From positions 435,671-499,670 of the forward strand of contig VYZB01000536.1 in assembly GCA_013397455.1 (NCBI GenBank): 64,000 nucleotides of DNA. The letters are read 5' to 3'. Position numbers and translations under genes: made by a program. A model generated the notes under the pieces. That model worked only from the letters and a program-made list of their open reading frames with translations, made no database searches and had not been told where the DNA came from. Positions 22,695-36,954 of this stretch are shown one piece after another. The stretch is from Crotophaga sulcirostris. Its lineage: Eukaryota > Chordata > Aves > Cuculiformes > Crotophagidae. The first letter of the stretch is position 1; every line of letters begins with the position of its first letter.

Positions 22695-25600
22695 CATTAG
22701 CCTTTTTCTCCCCCATGCATGTTGCTGAGCACAGTGGTCATTAAGGAATACACTTGCATTCCTATCTACCCATCCTTGCTACAAAACTTCAGATTTTTCT
22801 AGTTGTCCTCCACTGAAATGGAAACATGTTTTACTTGCTTTAATATCCTTTGCAAAGGTTTACCTTGATATAGTCTAGAATACCAATACTTTTACTGTCA
22901 ATATGAAAATCAGAGAAAGTAAAACATACTTAAATGAATCGTCTGAACAACATACCTGTTTTCACACTTACTGACTTACATCAGTACATTTTGCATTACT
23001 TGTGCTGGAAGAACAATAAATCATTACTGGGGAAAGTTTGGTCTTTATCTGCTAGCTGTCCCATTCAGTGACAAATTCTTCTTGAATTCCCTTCTTGTTT
23101 GGAAACAGAGGCCTCCTTCATCATACACACTCATAATCCAAAAGAACAAAAAAATCATTATAGTGGTTACTGAAGGCTAAAAAGACAGATTGGCGTAGAC
23201 AATTGTGAAGTGTTTTCAGTACATAGAATTAGGAAAGGTCATTCATCTGATTTACAGCTGCCTTCTTGTAAGGTAGATCAGAGCATGAGATCTGCCCTGT
23301 GCTATACGCAGGTTACAGCAAAGAGCAGACAGAACCTCAACTGCGCAGAAACAACAATAATGGATTTTCTGAAGACTTTCTAAGCCCTCTGTTTTTGTTC
23401 TTGCTAAGCCCCTGGTGTAGCTTTTAGGACTCAATACTTCTGTCTCTGCGAAACTAGCATGCTCTGACTTTTTAACTTCCATATCTTTTAGAATTTTGTT
23501 TTTGAGTGCTGTACAGAAATTGTCAACTTTTTCTACCTGTTTTCCTAATTAGTGTTTACTTATGCTCTGTTTTCCCAACATAATGGCACATTAATAGGCA
23601 GGAACGTAGTACAGTTTGTCAGGCTGTTCATTCAGGCAATTTTAGAAACTTGTTGGTCTCATTGGCTGCATATAAATATAATGACCTACATGATGAAGGA
23701 ATGAAAGAGACGCAGTTGAAAATAATGCGATCATTGACGTAAGTAAACCATGACTGATAGGAAATGAGCCTACACTAGTAGTGCCAAGATCACTATAGAA
23801 ACAGAATGATCTTGTGGCAAAATTCAAAATGCTAATCAGCTGACTAGAAGCACAAAGTCTGTGAGTGCCATAGAGGAGAATGAAAGCCAGTGCATCTACT
23901 GATAAGGCAGTAAGGAATGCTGCCACTTAAAATGCCATTCCAATGTCTGTGGTTTCTGTTACACCACATCATTATACCCAAAGGAGATAATAATTTTCAT
24001 GTTGGAATTACAGTCACTCACCCTTCTATATTTGTTCCATCTTTGCTGCCACAAAACAGGTACTGTAAACCTCATGTGGTCATCTGGAAAAGTTTGTGTG
24101 ACTCCTCTCTGTATATCTGTATTAAACCATAGGTTCCACTTTGAACATGGGAGTTCTCAGCTTCCTGTGATTCCCTGTCACATGAGGTAATGGGAAAAAT
24201 CCTGTATCCTGTATGAAGATGAAAAGATATGGTCCCTGTGATGATCCATTCAAGTGGGATACCCTTGAGTGAAAGAAATGGTCGCTACTCAAGACAGATT
24301 TTTCAGATCTGAAGAGAGTAGTGGATTTTTTTCTTGATAGATCTGATCAGTCATAAAATCAACTGAAGCAGAGGTCTAGCAAAACACAAGGTACATTTTC
24401 AACAGGTGGTTTCGCAGGAAGTTTAATCAGGACAACAGAGGGAAATGGATGGACTGACTACAGTTGAAGCCATATATTAGGAACAGAAAAGGAATCAGGT
24501 CTAGGCTAAGAGAGTCCTTACTCTGAGAAAGAGTGCAATGACCAGTCTTCTAATCAACTGCTTTGTTACTTTATTGATCTATTTACTTTTCAAGTGAATT
24601 GTTGGTGAATAAGGAGCGCTTGTTGAAAGGCCTATAACATGAATGCTTTCCAGCACTAAGATATCATGTATGCACAGTGCTGAGAGCGAAATATTTCAAT
24701 GTGGAAAAAAATAATGACAAGTGGTAATATGACTTGACTTCAAATCACACAGCATGAAGCCCATCACTTGAACTGTGTCAGGAAAGATACTGACTGCCCA
24801 TACCATTCTGTGATACTATTAAATCTAATAAGAATAATTGCAAGGCTAGGAATGCATCCAAGTAAATTTGCTTAATGATCTTAAACTCTAAGGAAGAGGA
24901 TGTCCACCTATTGCTTAATTATTTAATCTACTAAAGGACATGTGCATAATGCAGCAGCTTATCTACCCATCAGTATAACTCAGCAGGAGTATAACTCCTC
25001 TAATTGTTCTTGCTGCTTTCCCTTTTGGCTGACTAATCCAGCCAATAGCTGTTACAGCCTGCTAGGACACTGGATCTGCTCAGAGAGGCAATTGCCATCT
25101 CATCCTGTAATTCAGCTACCCTGACATATTACCTTCACTGGAAAAATAAAATAGTCCACGAACAGCAAAGGACCTTAACTGTGTGGAGCTAGAGTTGTCC
25201 CAGTCCTGTGGCTTCCCTGATGGCTAAGACGAACAGGTGTCCAACCTCACTGCACACAAAAGCACTGATTTTGACTTAACTGTTCATTAATCATACTTGC
25301 AAGCATGACATTTTCAGATTTTTGTATGTGCACAACTGTATTTCAATATGTAGAGACACACACACAAACATGCATGTAATACATGTATACATTAAAAATA
25401 TGATAATTTTAAAAACTTACTTTTGATGGTAGGGCTGGTAAGGCTGCTGTTGCAGATTTTTCCAAATCACATATAACTGATCCATAGATATGTGCTTGTG
25501 TTTGTATATTTTGTGTGTTTGCATGCACATACTATAAAAGATCAAGCATTCATAAACTACTATAAGTTTGGGTCTGAATCCCTCTAAATTAACTCCTTTG

Positions 25601-28567
25601 GATCTTCAGGCAGTGATGCAGATCCTGTGTGAATGCCCACATCGTGGCATGAAGGTACAGGTTTTGTCTTGTTTCCTCTGATGTTTTTGAAAAACTTCAA
25701 TTTTGATCAGGTAAGATATGGGGGAAGGCTGAGGATCCTGCAAGACTGGGAAATAATCTCCCGTTCAGCTCTTCAGTGTTCTCAGTTCAGATCCATGGAC
25801 AATAAGAAGCAATGTAGTTATACAAATTAAGATAGAGAATCAAGCCATGAAATCGAAATGGAAAAGCAATGAGCCAGACAAAATTTAGTTCCACAACATA
25901 AAAGGTACTCAATCTAGTCCCAGATTGACTTGTCTGAACAGGGAAAATAAAAAGTTATTGTTTTATTTGAGATTTCTAGGATCCCTTTGAATCAGAATAG
26001 CTGGGCTACTCCTGAGGTTGTTAGTGGGCTTTCTCGGTCTCGTCAGCTTAACAGCAGGAAGACCCATACAGCAAACTCCATCTCCTAGGTTCGGTTGGGA
26101 TCTCCAAACCATGGTCTCTTTTTCACTCTTGAAGTCCTAGTGAGATAACTATGTCAAATTGTTAATCTGCAGCCAGTGGGACTGGTGAAACTGGGTTTCT
26201 CATGGGTCTGTGTATTATATACTTGCAGCTCACCCTTACATTCCTTTGCTTCATTGCTGTGATAGCTGTTGTTCTCCTAGCTTTCCCTGAAGACACCTCC
26301 AAAAGCCCCGTGTCATTTCTTCACACTGCAGTCATCCTCCAGCCTGTTGATGTTAACCTATGTCTCCCCTCACCAACATTTCTTATGAGTCCAAGCTCTT
26401 TTTACTGCTTCCAGCTGCATACCCTGGTAAATTGTGCATGCTACCTGGCCGCTGATTGACCAACTAGATGCTACTAAAGAGATCACATTGAATTATCTCT
26501 GCATTTACTTCAGAGGAAGCACCAATAGGGTCTCTCTTTTTTTTTTAATCACCATCTCGATTTCAGTGTAGACATTGTTGTATTTGAAATCTCTAACCAT
26601 CTGCTATACAGGGCTGAAATTGGTCAAAGAGTACCAAAAATAATGAGGAGAAGAGGAAGGGGGGGAACTGCCTGGGAGTCAGCTAAAAGAAGGAAGAAAC
26701 CAAGGGTGTAATTTTGTAAACTTCATATCCTCAGAAAGATAGGCTAGAAAATAAAGTGAGGATGCCTCAAAACCAGACAAAACTAGGTCTACTGTATGTT
26801 CAGTGTTGCTTAGGAATGATTCTTTGGCTGTGCTCCAGGAACCCTGCAGTAGAAAGCACAAATCTAGGGAGCCAATAGCTCATTACCAAATGAAAGAGAG
26901 GGCTAAGAGCAGACCCCCTCTATATCTTTTGTATTTAGGAAGGGATAGTGAAGTGGTAGCCTGCTGCCAAGTGAACTGTTCACCAGCATGTGATATTATT
27001 TGAAGTGTCTCATTAGAGCAACTTTTTTTTTCTGTAACTTTGAGAAGAGAAAGTCTAATTGCTGGAGGAGCCAAAAAGCCAAAGACTAGGCTGTGTCTTC
27101 AGTGGTAGCTTTGAGCAAAGCGTACTGGGTAACCATCTCTTTCCAGGAGCAGCCCTTGGAGATGGTATGTCTCTGGCACACTGTGCTCTCCTTCTTCCTC
27201 TTGGATATGGGACAGAAAAAAATATCACGAACATCTGTATCTAGTAGCTGCTCTGGTCTCTCCCATGTGGGAAGGGAATAGGGTAAATACATCTTACTCT
27301 CATGCAGCAACTGGAACCCAAGCTGGGAAGTGTTTCTGAGGTCAGAAAGAAGTCTTTCCCATCAATGTGGACAAGAGCTAGGACAAAAAAGTATAATGTG
27401 ATAATAAAGATGTTCTACAATGTCTCATGTGACACTCATATTTTCATCTGAAGGTAAAGAATCTAATTTTCCATTATAACTGACCCCCAAGCATCATTTC
27501 ATGATCTTTACTGCTTAATAACTGCATCTCCTATTTCCTTTTGTTTTACTTTTCCTTCTTTGTGTATTTTGCTTCCTGCTGTTTATTCATGATCTGGGCA
27601 GAAAGCTGCCATGTGGATTTAAGCGATGATTTTTCTGTTCCTTGTTCTTAAGCATTCTTCTATAGCTGAGAGACTATATTAAATCATTTGTATTTAGAAA
27701 CTAGAGTTTGCCTTTAACTGTGAATGTATAGAATAAACCTGACACTCCTGACAATAATTGGTTTCATTTTTGCTGTGGCGAAAGAAAAATTTTGCACTTA
27801 TTGTGAACATCATGGGTGTTAAAGAATGTCCTCGGTGGTCCTTTTAAATGTCTTGTGTAACAAGTGGAAATAGTCAATCGGTCAGCAAAATATTATTCTA
27901 AGATTTATTGCAATGTACAAAAAGAAGAACACATTTCAAAAATAAAAATGATCACTTGACTTGCAGAGAAACAGATGGGCATGAAATACACAACTAGCTA
28001 GAATGAAAAATAGACCCAAAATGAATTAAATGCTGGTGAGATGAAAATTAAGCATTTTTTTTTCTGCTGAAGTGAGAAAACAGTCCTACTTATAATGGAA
28101 AATTATTCACTCTGTAGTGTAGTGTAAGACAAAATCTATCACACTAGAAGAAGATATTACTAGACTGTAGAAATGCATGGTATAGAATGGATTGTCTCAC
28201 TACAAATGTAATTAAAAATTCAGCAGTTTTGGACAAAAAAATCCATGCTTTCAGTACTTACATATTTAAAACTTTTGCTGAACATATAGAACAAACAAAA
28301 TATGCTTTTAAAATATGCTAATGTTGCAAATATTTTTTTTATTTTAAACACGCTATGATATTTCATCACATTTTTGTTTCAATAGATCTTGCTGTTATCA
28401 TAAATTACAGTTGTGTTTCCACAAGCATCAAATGTTCCTATAGAATCTATCACTTCATCTTCGACTTACAAAGGGCAAGTGCTGTAATAAAACTGAAATT
28501 GTTAAATATCAATTAATTCCCACAGTAAATATTTAAGTATTATTTATATCACTATAACCAAGTGAGA

Positions 28568-28579
28568 TCTCAGCTGAGA
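28568..28579. repeat. 12-bp palindrome centred on an E-box
   Basis: TCTCAGCTGAGA is its own reverse complement and contains CAGCTG, the E-box bound by class I/II bHLH dimers. It is a single site with no other context. Confidence 0.6.
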
Positions 28580-30199
28580 CTGAGGGCCTTTGTGCTAGAT
28601 GTTATCTAAGAGTAAGTCTAATATTTTAGCTCAATTGAGAGTGGACACTGTACAGTATCAGCTGAAATGATCAGACTTTTGTGAAAGTTGTTTTCAGAAA
28701 ATGATCTAATTGTTCTACATGCTTGGGGCAGCCGAGCTGCTCTGAGTTTCCCAGTGAACTGCAAGAAAACATCTTTATTCTTTCTGGGCACTCAATGTAA
28801 TGCTGACCACGAAGGTGTGGGAAAAGCATCGAGGGGTTAACTATAGGACAGGACTGCTAGTGTGCCACAGTATGGTCATGCAAGCCTCTGACAAATTGGT
28901 CATTGTATTTTATTACCCATTGGGGAGCACACTTGATTTTTAGAAACCTGTGCTACTCATATTTGGGCTGTCACATACTGATGTTACTTGGCTTGGGAAA
29001 TTCTGATGCTAATTTCACAGAAGAGCAAAAATTAGCAAGAGTCTTTGTCCAAAGGGATTATAGTCTAAATAAATAAAAAACTAGACAGATGTACTGGGAG
29101 AAAAGAAATATCTTCTCTGTTTTCTACATGAGGAACATGAAAATTAAGAATTAAAATATCTCTCTGTGAAAGTCAGTGGGAATTTTGCCAGTAAAAGCAA
29201 CTGTAAGGCCTTTAACTGTAAGGATGATACTGCAATGGTAGAAGCAGAGTATGGTAGAGACAGGAACTAAATGCAGATTTTCTGAATTCTGCATCAGAAA
29301 AGGGATTGTAGGAACATTCATCCTGATTGCAGTTTGGTAGGCATGTCACCTCTGTACTGTACCATACACCACCAATATAATTCCATTTATACAACAGTCT
29401 AATCAACTATAATTATATCCATCCTGATGCTGCTGTCTGAAACCTGGACCACACCAAAAAGTGCCATAGGGAATGTGTCTATGCTTCAGGAAGACCAGTC
29501 TACCATTCCAATAATCACTCCAGCAAGCTCATCAGGGCGCCAGTTGCCATGCATTTTTTACCATCTGGTTCTAATCAATCTTTGCGTGGCACCATACACA
29601 GGTTCCCTGCTGTAAAACGACATGTTACTGCACAGTGGCTACTCATTATTTCAGTCACTGTGTCCTCACAATGTCATGCAGTGCCTGGGGGGGTCTTGTA
29701 ATGTACATGCTACAGTGAAGAGTATGGTGTAAGAGAAATGTTTGTAATGGACTTCACTTCATTACAGCTCGCTGCAGTGGTTTTAGACATATTCCCCACA
29801 TTTTAACAACGTTTGAGCATTACAGAGGACATTTCTTAGCAGAAGATTGACCGCTACCCTGCAGCACACAGTTAAAGATGCGGAATAAAAAGCAGCAGGC
29901 TGCAGTACTGACTGAGGGAGAGATGATGTTAAAGGAGTTACACAATTCACTTTTTCCTGCGCAGACCTTTTGTTTTAACATGAGACTATGATATTAATGC
30001 AAAAAGTTTAAGGAAACGAAGTTCTTCTATAAAGACGCACAGTATACACGGTGTTTGTTGGTGTATGCTACAATCTAAGCATGACAGAGGTTAAAATTTC
30101 ATCTTGAAACCCCTTAATTAAGATTCTGATAAAATCATCACCCATACTGAAATATGCAAAACCCAATCCTGACTGAATGTCCTGTGAATGTACTGTGGA

Positions 30200-30229
30200 T
30201 TTTGAGATTAAAAGAGAAAAATCTCAAAA
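30200..30229. repeat. Perfect 10-bp hairpin, 10-base loop
   Basis: TTTTGAGATT (30200-30209) pairs with AATCTCAAAA (30220-30229) around AAAAGAGAAA. It may be chance in AT-rich DNA. Confidence 0.85.
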
Positions 30230-33200
30230 CTATAGATTAGTACCCTACACATTAGACAAAAGAATAAATGTAATTCATGCTTTGTGAGAAGGAGGAGGCA
30301 TAAATAGGAAATTCAGGTCTGAATTTTCCCAGTAAAAATTTTTACCCGACAAAATGAGAGATGACCTCCAAGACTGTAATACTTAAAGTCTGTTGTAAGG
30401 GACCCACTCTGGCGTGAGACGTTACCATGTAAAATGTTTGCTGAAATAAGTGGGATTAAAATAGTATAAAGGGGAGCTAAGTGAAATTACATCTAAAGCA
30501 ATACCAGAGGTTTTGTTCATGCAAGTGAATTTCAGATGCAGTAAATGCTGATGGATTTTCCTCTCTCTCCAGATAAAATTATTTTAATAAGATAAGTTAA
30601 CCAAGTACTGATTATACATTGGACTTGAAGGTCTATGCACAAAACTGTTTATTGCATTCACATAGAGGCAGGACATTTTGGTATAGACACATTTGCTTTA
30701 TTTCCTCCAGTGCTCTTTTCTCTAGAGCTCTCTCCCCCCGGGTCTTGCTGCCCTCTGTGCTTCTCTCAGCTGCCAGATGCATCTTCCAGAGTCTGCCCTG
30801 GACCTGCAGAGCACCCTGAGGTGATGGCCCTCACATCTGTCACCATCTGGTGCCTCTCTTGCCCCACCACAGTCACATTTGCAGCACTCATTGAAGTGCT
30901 TGTAGCTGACAATTCATGTGGATCTGGGTGTTCTGGACAAAAAATATCCTGTCTTCAAATGCTGTTCATCTTAACCTTTTAGAGTCCTTTGCTTTATCAA
31001 GATAATTTCACTGCGAGGGTTTGGTTTAATGCTGGGTAAATAAACAGAAAAGATTTTACGAAGTCCGATCTTGTTTATGCTCCTACAGGGGAGATGATTT
31101 CTTAGTAATTATGCCTATGTCAGAGATTAGTACCAGACCCTGAGTGCCATTAAGACATCACTATGGGATGTATTTTCTATTTTACTCTCAGCAAAGTGGT
31201 CAGCTGCAAGGGGGATATTACCCTTCATTTTTGGCTTACTTTTACACTAAGGGCAGAATCTTGCTTAGAAGAAGGAGAAGCCTCTTGTTTCAATATTTTG
31301 AAATATCTTTGGTAGTTACAATAATTAAAATAATAATTTACGAAGACTGCAGAATTCTTTAATTTGTGCCAAATTTGGTGTTGTCTTCTGATGTGAATCA
31401 AGGACTTCTGGGGTAAGTATTGAATGCCAGGAACAACTATCCTCATCCTGGAATGTTTAAGTCGTTTGCGCTACATGATTCTGATGCTGTTAATTTATTG
31501 GGTGACACTTTATTCTCAAAAAAAACCCCTTTGATTTGTACAGGGCTTCTTGCAGAAGAAAGTGCCTAGAAATATACGACTGTCTAAATACATTTCTTAA
31601 GATTATTTAAGTAGTTTGTAGATGTCAAATGCTATGTAAATATTACAACAAAAATATGAATCCTCAAAAAGATTTTGCATGTATAGAGGTAGAGAGTGAC
31701 TGTTTATCATGGGAGCAGTAAAATCTTTCTCATTTAGAAAGTAGAGCCATTGGGAACATCTGAGCAGGGAATCTGTATAGTCACTAAAATGCAGCCCGTC
31801 TGGTCTATCATTTAAAATATGCTGTTCTGTAATTTTGTGAAAATGGAACTCCAGGGAAACTAAGCGCATAGCACCCACTTTACAGGCTTCGTAAGCATTT
31901 TCACATTATACAACAAAGCCATTTTGTTTCCTCTGGGCAATCTGGATGCATGTAAGCATTGTAGAAAGAGCAGAACTCAGACAGAGATCATCTCCAACTG
32001 AAGGAACCAAGGAGGAGGTGTTGTTATGGAGGTGCCTCTCAGAGTCTAGGGCCTGAAATTCAAATTTCCATTTAATATTCCAGCAGTATCTGATTATGAA
32101 AGACAGCTATGTATCAGCTCAGAAAATGATATTTCCATTCTTATTGCTTCCAAATGTTAAATCTTATGTAGCCAGGCTAATTTATATAAATCTTCTACCA
32201 GAAGTTCAGTAATTCTTTTAAAAAATGTAATTAAATTTGCTGTTCACACTATATATGCATGCACAAACATATTTCCTTTATTTTATATGCTCAGTTCTTT
32301 GATACTTTATTTTTTCATTATATAACTCAGTCACAAAATATTCCAAACATTAGTTTGTAAATGTAAATATAAAGAAAAGGTACATGCCTATTATAATACA
32401 TTTCCAGCTCATATAGAAAGTTAAATTTCAAAACACCAACCATGAGAAAAATCCTTAACACCCACTGATATCTGCAGGAGTTGTGCAAATGTATGAAGGT
32501 TAAATTTTAAAAGGTAAAAAGCGATCTCCCTCCCTCATAAACTGTCCTAGGTAAAGATCTAGTTGCAATGTTTTCCTCATGTACCCTTTCCAGGCATTTG
32601 ACCAGGCATCTGCACTGGATTGAGGTCTGCAGGTGACAGGCAAACCCCACTGGCTTGCAAAACCAAGCAGCTTACATATGCAGTCGAGGATAACCCCCAT
32701 TGCTCACCATTCTCATTCTGGCTTCACATCTCCTATGGATGTCGTGCTTTCAGGAGGCTGAGCTGTGGCATCCTCACGTGGGAGGGCATCAGAAAACTGC
32801 ACAGGTGAAGCCCTTGAGAATGCAAATGGAACCATTTTTTGGAGGACATCCTCCAGGAGCTGTCAAAGTTGCCAGTATTCTCTGAAAGCTGGACCTCCTG
32901 TCTGCCACCAGCGCCAGTGCAGAAGTGGCTCTGGTCAGTGTTTGTCAGTAACATTTTCAAGGCAAAGAAACTCAAGATTCTTGTTCTGCTTTCTCTTATC
33001 CAGAGAGGTAAAAAAACCCTCAGCAAATGTAAAAAATAGAAACAACAGCAGTTCTTTAAGTCTGACTGCGATGTATGTTAATTAGGAGATTTGTTCAGAA
33101 ACAGCACTAATTAAGTGCATACATTCTGACTTTTTATTTTCTTTTCCGAACACAGAGCAGAAAACCTCAAATATATTCTCCGCCAACAATTAGCAATGTC

Positions 33201-33303
33201 TAAGAAGGCTTCCACCATACCCTCTTCTGTCTTATAGACCCTAGTGCAAAAATTTGGAGTTAATTAAAAACACAAAGTACAAATAGATGCCATCCGCTCC
33301 CAT

Positions 33304-33942
33304 TTGTCCTCAGCAGTCAGCAGGTGGTGTGTCGCATACTCAGCACTGCCGTGCGAAGGTAGACAAACCCAAAACAGGTCCCCAGACCTTAGGATGCCAC
33401 TGCAACATTTCTCAACTGTGCCTGTACAAATCAAGAGTTACACAAGGAAGACCCCTGACTTATGGATATCTGAGTCCAGAGCAAGCATAGAGTTAGTTCT
33501 TTTAGATCTGAGCTTCAGATCAGTTTCTGTGAGGATGAGCTTTACAAGTGTTTGTAGGGTTTGGGACCCCTTCCTTGCTGCCACTGTTCAAGATGGTCTG
33601 TGTTCTGTGGCAGGGCAGGAGCACCTGCGTTGTCCCACGTACACCCGGCCTATGACAGCTCCATCCCTGCCTGTGCAATTGTCTTTTCTTGGCACTGATT
33701 TGAGGCGAATATTGTTCATCTTCTATTCATATTCTTATGACATGTCCATCACATTCCTTTATGTGAAGAGATTACAGAAAGCTTATTTTACAGTCTCTGT
33801 CAGGTGCTGGGTTTTTTGCACATGTTATGGAAATGTATTATTTGGTTTGCTCAGCATGTATGTGAACGATCCCATGTGCAATAAGAAGTTCCTGTTGCAT
33901 GCTCTAGTTGTAACCACACTAAAGAACCACATGTGTCTGTAG
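33304..33942 (+). other. Long unassigned open reading frame, coding status doubtful
   Basis: This frame is open for 212 codons. It begins at a TTG; the first ATG is at 33394 (A at -3, C at +4), giving 182 codons to the TAG at 33940-33942. The predicted peptide has scattered Cys and a hydrophobic, Tyr/Phe-rich C-terminal part, with no motif, signal peptide or repeat that I recognise. An AATAAA lies at 34110-34115, about 170 bases after the stop. The frame is long for this composition, but I see no splice structure and no homology, and the flanks look like ordinary intergenic DNA. It could be a chance frame, part of a long non-coding RNA or a decayed mobile element. I do not call it a gene. Confidence 0.2.
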
Positions 33943-34159
33943 CAGTCAGGATGTGTGTTGTGGTTATTCTCTCTTTTGAGGTTTTTGTGGTTTGGGTTTC
34001 AGTGAATTCCTCAAGGTTTTACTCTGAGGGGTTTTTTTTGGTTGCCTATTTTGCATATGAAAAAATTTTTTAATTATTGAAACCTTTTGTCTCTACAGTC
34101 TTTCTGTGGAATAAAATTGTATTGCACTGACATAACATTTCCTTGCTGAATGCAAGAAG

Positions 34160-34214
34160 GTGAATTAGATGGTTTCTTGAGACCCTTGCAGCATTTCATT
34201 TCTGTAGCTCTGTG
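34160..34214 (+). mobile_element. CR1 3'-tail fragment
   Basis: GTGAATTAGATGGTTTCTTG, AGACCCTTGCAGCA and TTTCATTTCTGTAGCTCTGT parallel the CR1 tail (GAACTAGATGATCTCTTGAGGTCCCTTCCA, then CATTTCTATGATTCTGTG). It is short and moderately diverged. Confidence 0.7.
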
Positions 34215-36290
34215 TTTTTAGTGCTGCTGGGGTGTGGGAGCCATACAGGAGGTGTTGATCTGTGCTGAATGCTCGCCTGTGAATTATAGTTTGTATTTTG
34301 CCATCTGGCTGCCTGATAATTAGTCCATCTTTTTATCAAATGAATGGCACATGTCTTCCTTTCCTCAAAACATATGCAAAACTATATGTTACGGAAAGGA
34401 TTTTTTTTTCAACTTCAAAAAATAGCCAGAAAGTGGTGCCTTTCTGCAGTCACGTGCATGTCCTCAGACAAACCTCACCCACGTTTGGACCTAGATTAGC
34501 CCCTGCGTCATACTGTGGCATTATGCGCTGCAAGTATTGGGTTACTGATTACGTGATGTTTTGAATTTGCTACATACATATGTAAGCTAAGGTCTGGATG
34601 ATCTATTATTGCACTTTATAGCTGCAATATGTAGTTATATTTTCCTACATTCAATTAAAAAAAAATACTGACTTTGACAGTGTGTTCATTTTCCTATATC
34701 CTCATCACTGCTCCAAGTATATTTCTGTGACATACATTCCTGATGGGACTCCATGGGTGAAGACCCTCAGGAGAAGCAGGCTGAGTAGTAAGATAGCCTA
34801 AAGAGGATCATGGGAGCATGAGGTACCCAACCTCAGTACCCCTTAGGTACTACTGCTAGAGAAATCTGCTGTTGATTATGACATGTTAAATCAGGGAATC
34901 ATGAATTCAGTAAAAATCTACCCCCAACCCCTGGGGAAGCAACGCCAGTTTTTGAAACCTTTTTCTTCTCTTTTGTAAGGAAGCCCTTGGAAAAGGTCGT
35001 CCAGAAGGAAATGGAAGGTATTTTCTCACTCTGTGACTTGTCTCTCTATTTTGGGATGTTGTCTATCCAAGTTGGTTCTTAAGAGCTATATTTCATGAGT
35101 CACTAGCTATGTATTAAAAGTACAGGGAAAATATCTTTTGCTGGTACATACCCTGAGAAAGAAAGAAATATTTATAAAATTGAATATGTCTATTTTTCTG
35201 AGAAGTTAAGTTTATTTTCTAAGATTTTTCAAGAATGAAACATGTTCAAAAATAAAGGTATTAGCTTGTGAATTATGGCAAATTATTTTTTCCTGCCTAG
35301 AAAGAATTTTTACCACAAAATTTATTCATTTATGCAACACTCAATAGGCTGACAACTGCCAAACTACCTGAAAAGACAACCCAAGGAACTGCTTCTGCTC
35401 AGTCATTTTGATTTTGCTAGAGCGAAAATCATCTGCTAGAATTTGGTTTGAGGCAACAATATCTACCTTCAAAAAGAAGTGAATAAAAATGTACCATGAA
35501 GTCAATGTTTCTTACACATCTCATACACTGAGTGAGACTTTTAGCTATAGACAATCTAAGCTGTATTCAAGTTGACAATATTAAATATGCATAAAGAAAA
35601 TTAATATTTTTCTGAACTAGTTAGTCCTACCTCGTGGAAATGAAAATATCTTCATTTTCTAGCAAATCTGACTATACATCCCTTTTCCTTTAGAATACTT
35701 TTGCATTTCTACTGTCATTCACATTGCCACAAAATATTTGTACAGGAAGACTAATTTTTTTTTTAGTTGCAATGAACATGTGGATCAGGGTAAACTCTTC
35801 TCTTTATAATATGTAGGTACCAAAGTAGTAGTAGTCCCTTTTGTCATTGTTATCCATGACAGTTAATGATGACCAGAAAGGGGAATGACCTTTCTGAAGG
35901 GATTTCCTTCTACACAGTGGGAAACAGGGATGTATGAAGATAACAAAACAGTCTTTTGCTTGTTTCAGGTTGATGCCTATTACGCTGATTAAACTGCATC
36001 TACCTTCCTCAATCTGCTTCAGCCTATTGTATCCACTTTATTTCCCATTAACTGTGCGGAGGCTAAAGTTTGAGGGTAGGTCATGCTTTTTATTATAGAT
36101 GCATACAGCACATGCCAAGTAGGGGCCCTCATCTCCAGTTGGAATTGTAGGCACAATTGCAACACAACCAATATTATTTGAAACAAATATTAACTCCAAT
36201 AAAAATAATGGATATTTTCTTCCCAAGTTAGAATAAATAAAACCAATTTGTTCTTTTTTTTTCCTGCCCACAAATGCACACATACAGAAA

Positions 36291-36304
36291 CACACACACA
36301 CACA
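36291..36304. repeat. Short (CA)n microsatellite
   Basis: Seven CA units, preceded by interrupted CACACATACAGAAACACA. It is too short to be strongly polymorphic. Confidence 0.85.
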
Positions 36305-36954
36305 AATACATTAGTCTAGATGAGAGTAATATCTTCATCTTCCATAGGTTCTGTATTTGATTAACATATGTAATCATATAGGAAAGGATAATTTTAATAA
36401 ACCATAAAAGGAAAGTAAATACATCAGAAAAAAGTGGTCAGGATGCTACAAAAATAAAATAAAACAAAACTCTCATGTTCCCAAATAAATATAGAGCACA
36501 TTTTGCTATGATCCCCTCTACCACCACCACAATTTTATCTCTTTCTGCTGATGTAAAATGTCTCTCATGACAGAATTTAATTGTAGTGCCTAGAATGTGA
36601 AATGAGACTTCCAAAAAAGCCAGTCGAGTACCTAATCCCACTCATACATCTTCTTGTGTCCCAGTCTACTGAGTAATAGCGTGTCAAAGCAAGGAATCTT
36701 AATAGGTGATACAGAGACAGAAGGGCATGGACCATTGTGGAAGGCTATTACAGAGCACACTGCTGTGAAACCATTTCTCCCAGTTCCCTTGCCAGCACCT
36801 CTGCTCTCTGACTTCATTTCCCAGATGACCAGCTACCAGCAGGTTCCACACAGAAGGTAGTTATTTTCCTAACTTCAGGTTTTGAAATGTCACCTTGCAT
36901 CAGTATTTAGTTCTGCAGAGATAAAAACTTCTTTTTTTTTTTTTTTGCCAAAGC

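Larger units (their letters stand above)
22695..34159. other. Intergenic DNA, no gene recognised
   Basis: Mostly AT-rich. Items seen are a 12-bp palindrome with an E-box at 28568-28579, a perfect hairpin at 30200-30229, a GC-raised patch at about 30710-30930, a second at about 32600-33000, and an unusually long open frame at 33304-33942. None of the translated frames resembles a known protein, and no splice-bounded exon stands out. Confidence 0.6.

Noticed and set aside
23220..23260. Possible CR1 tail (ACATAGAATTAGGAAAGGTC)
   Set aside because: Too short and too diverged to separate from chance, unlike the tails at 22.6, 34.2 and 50.1 kb.
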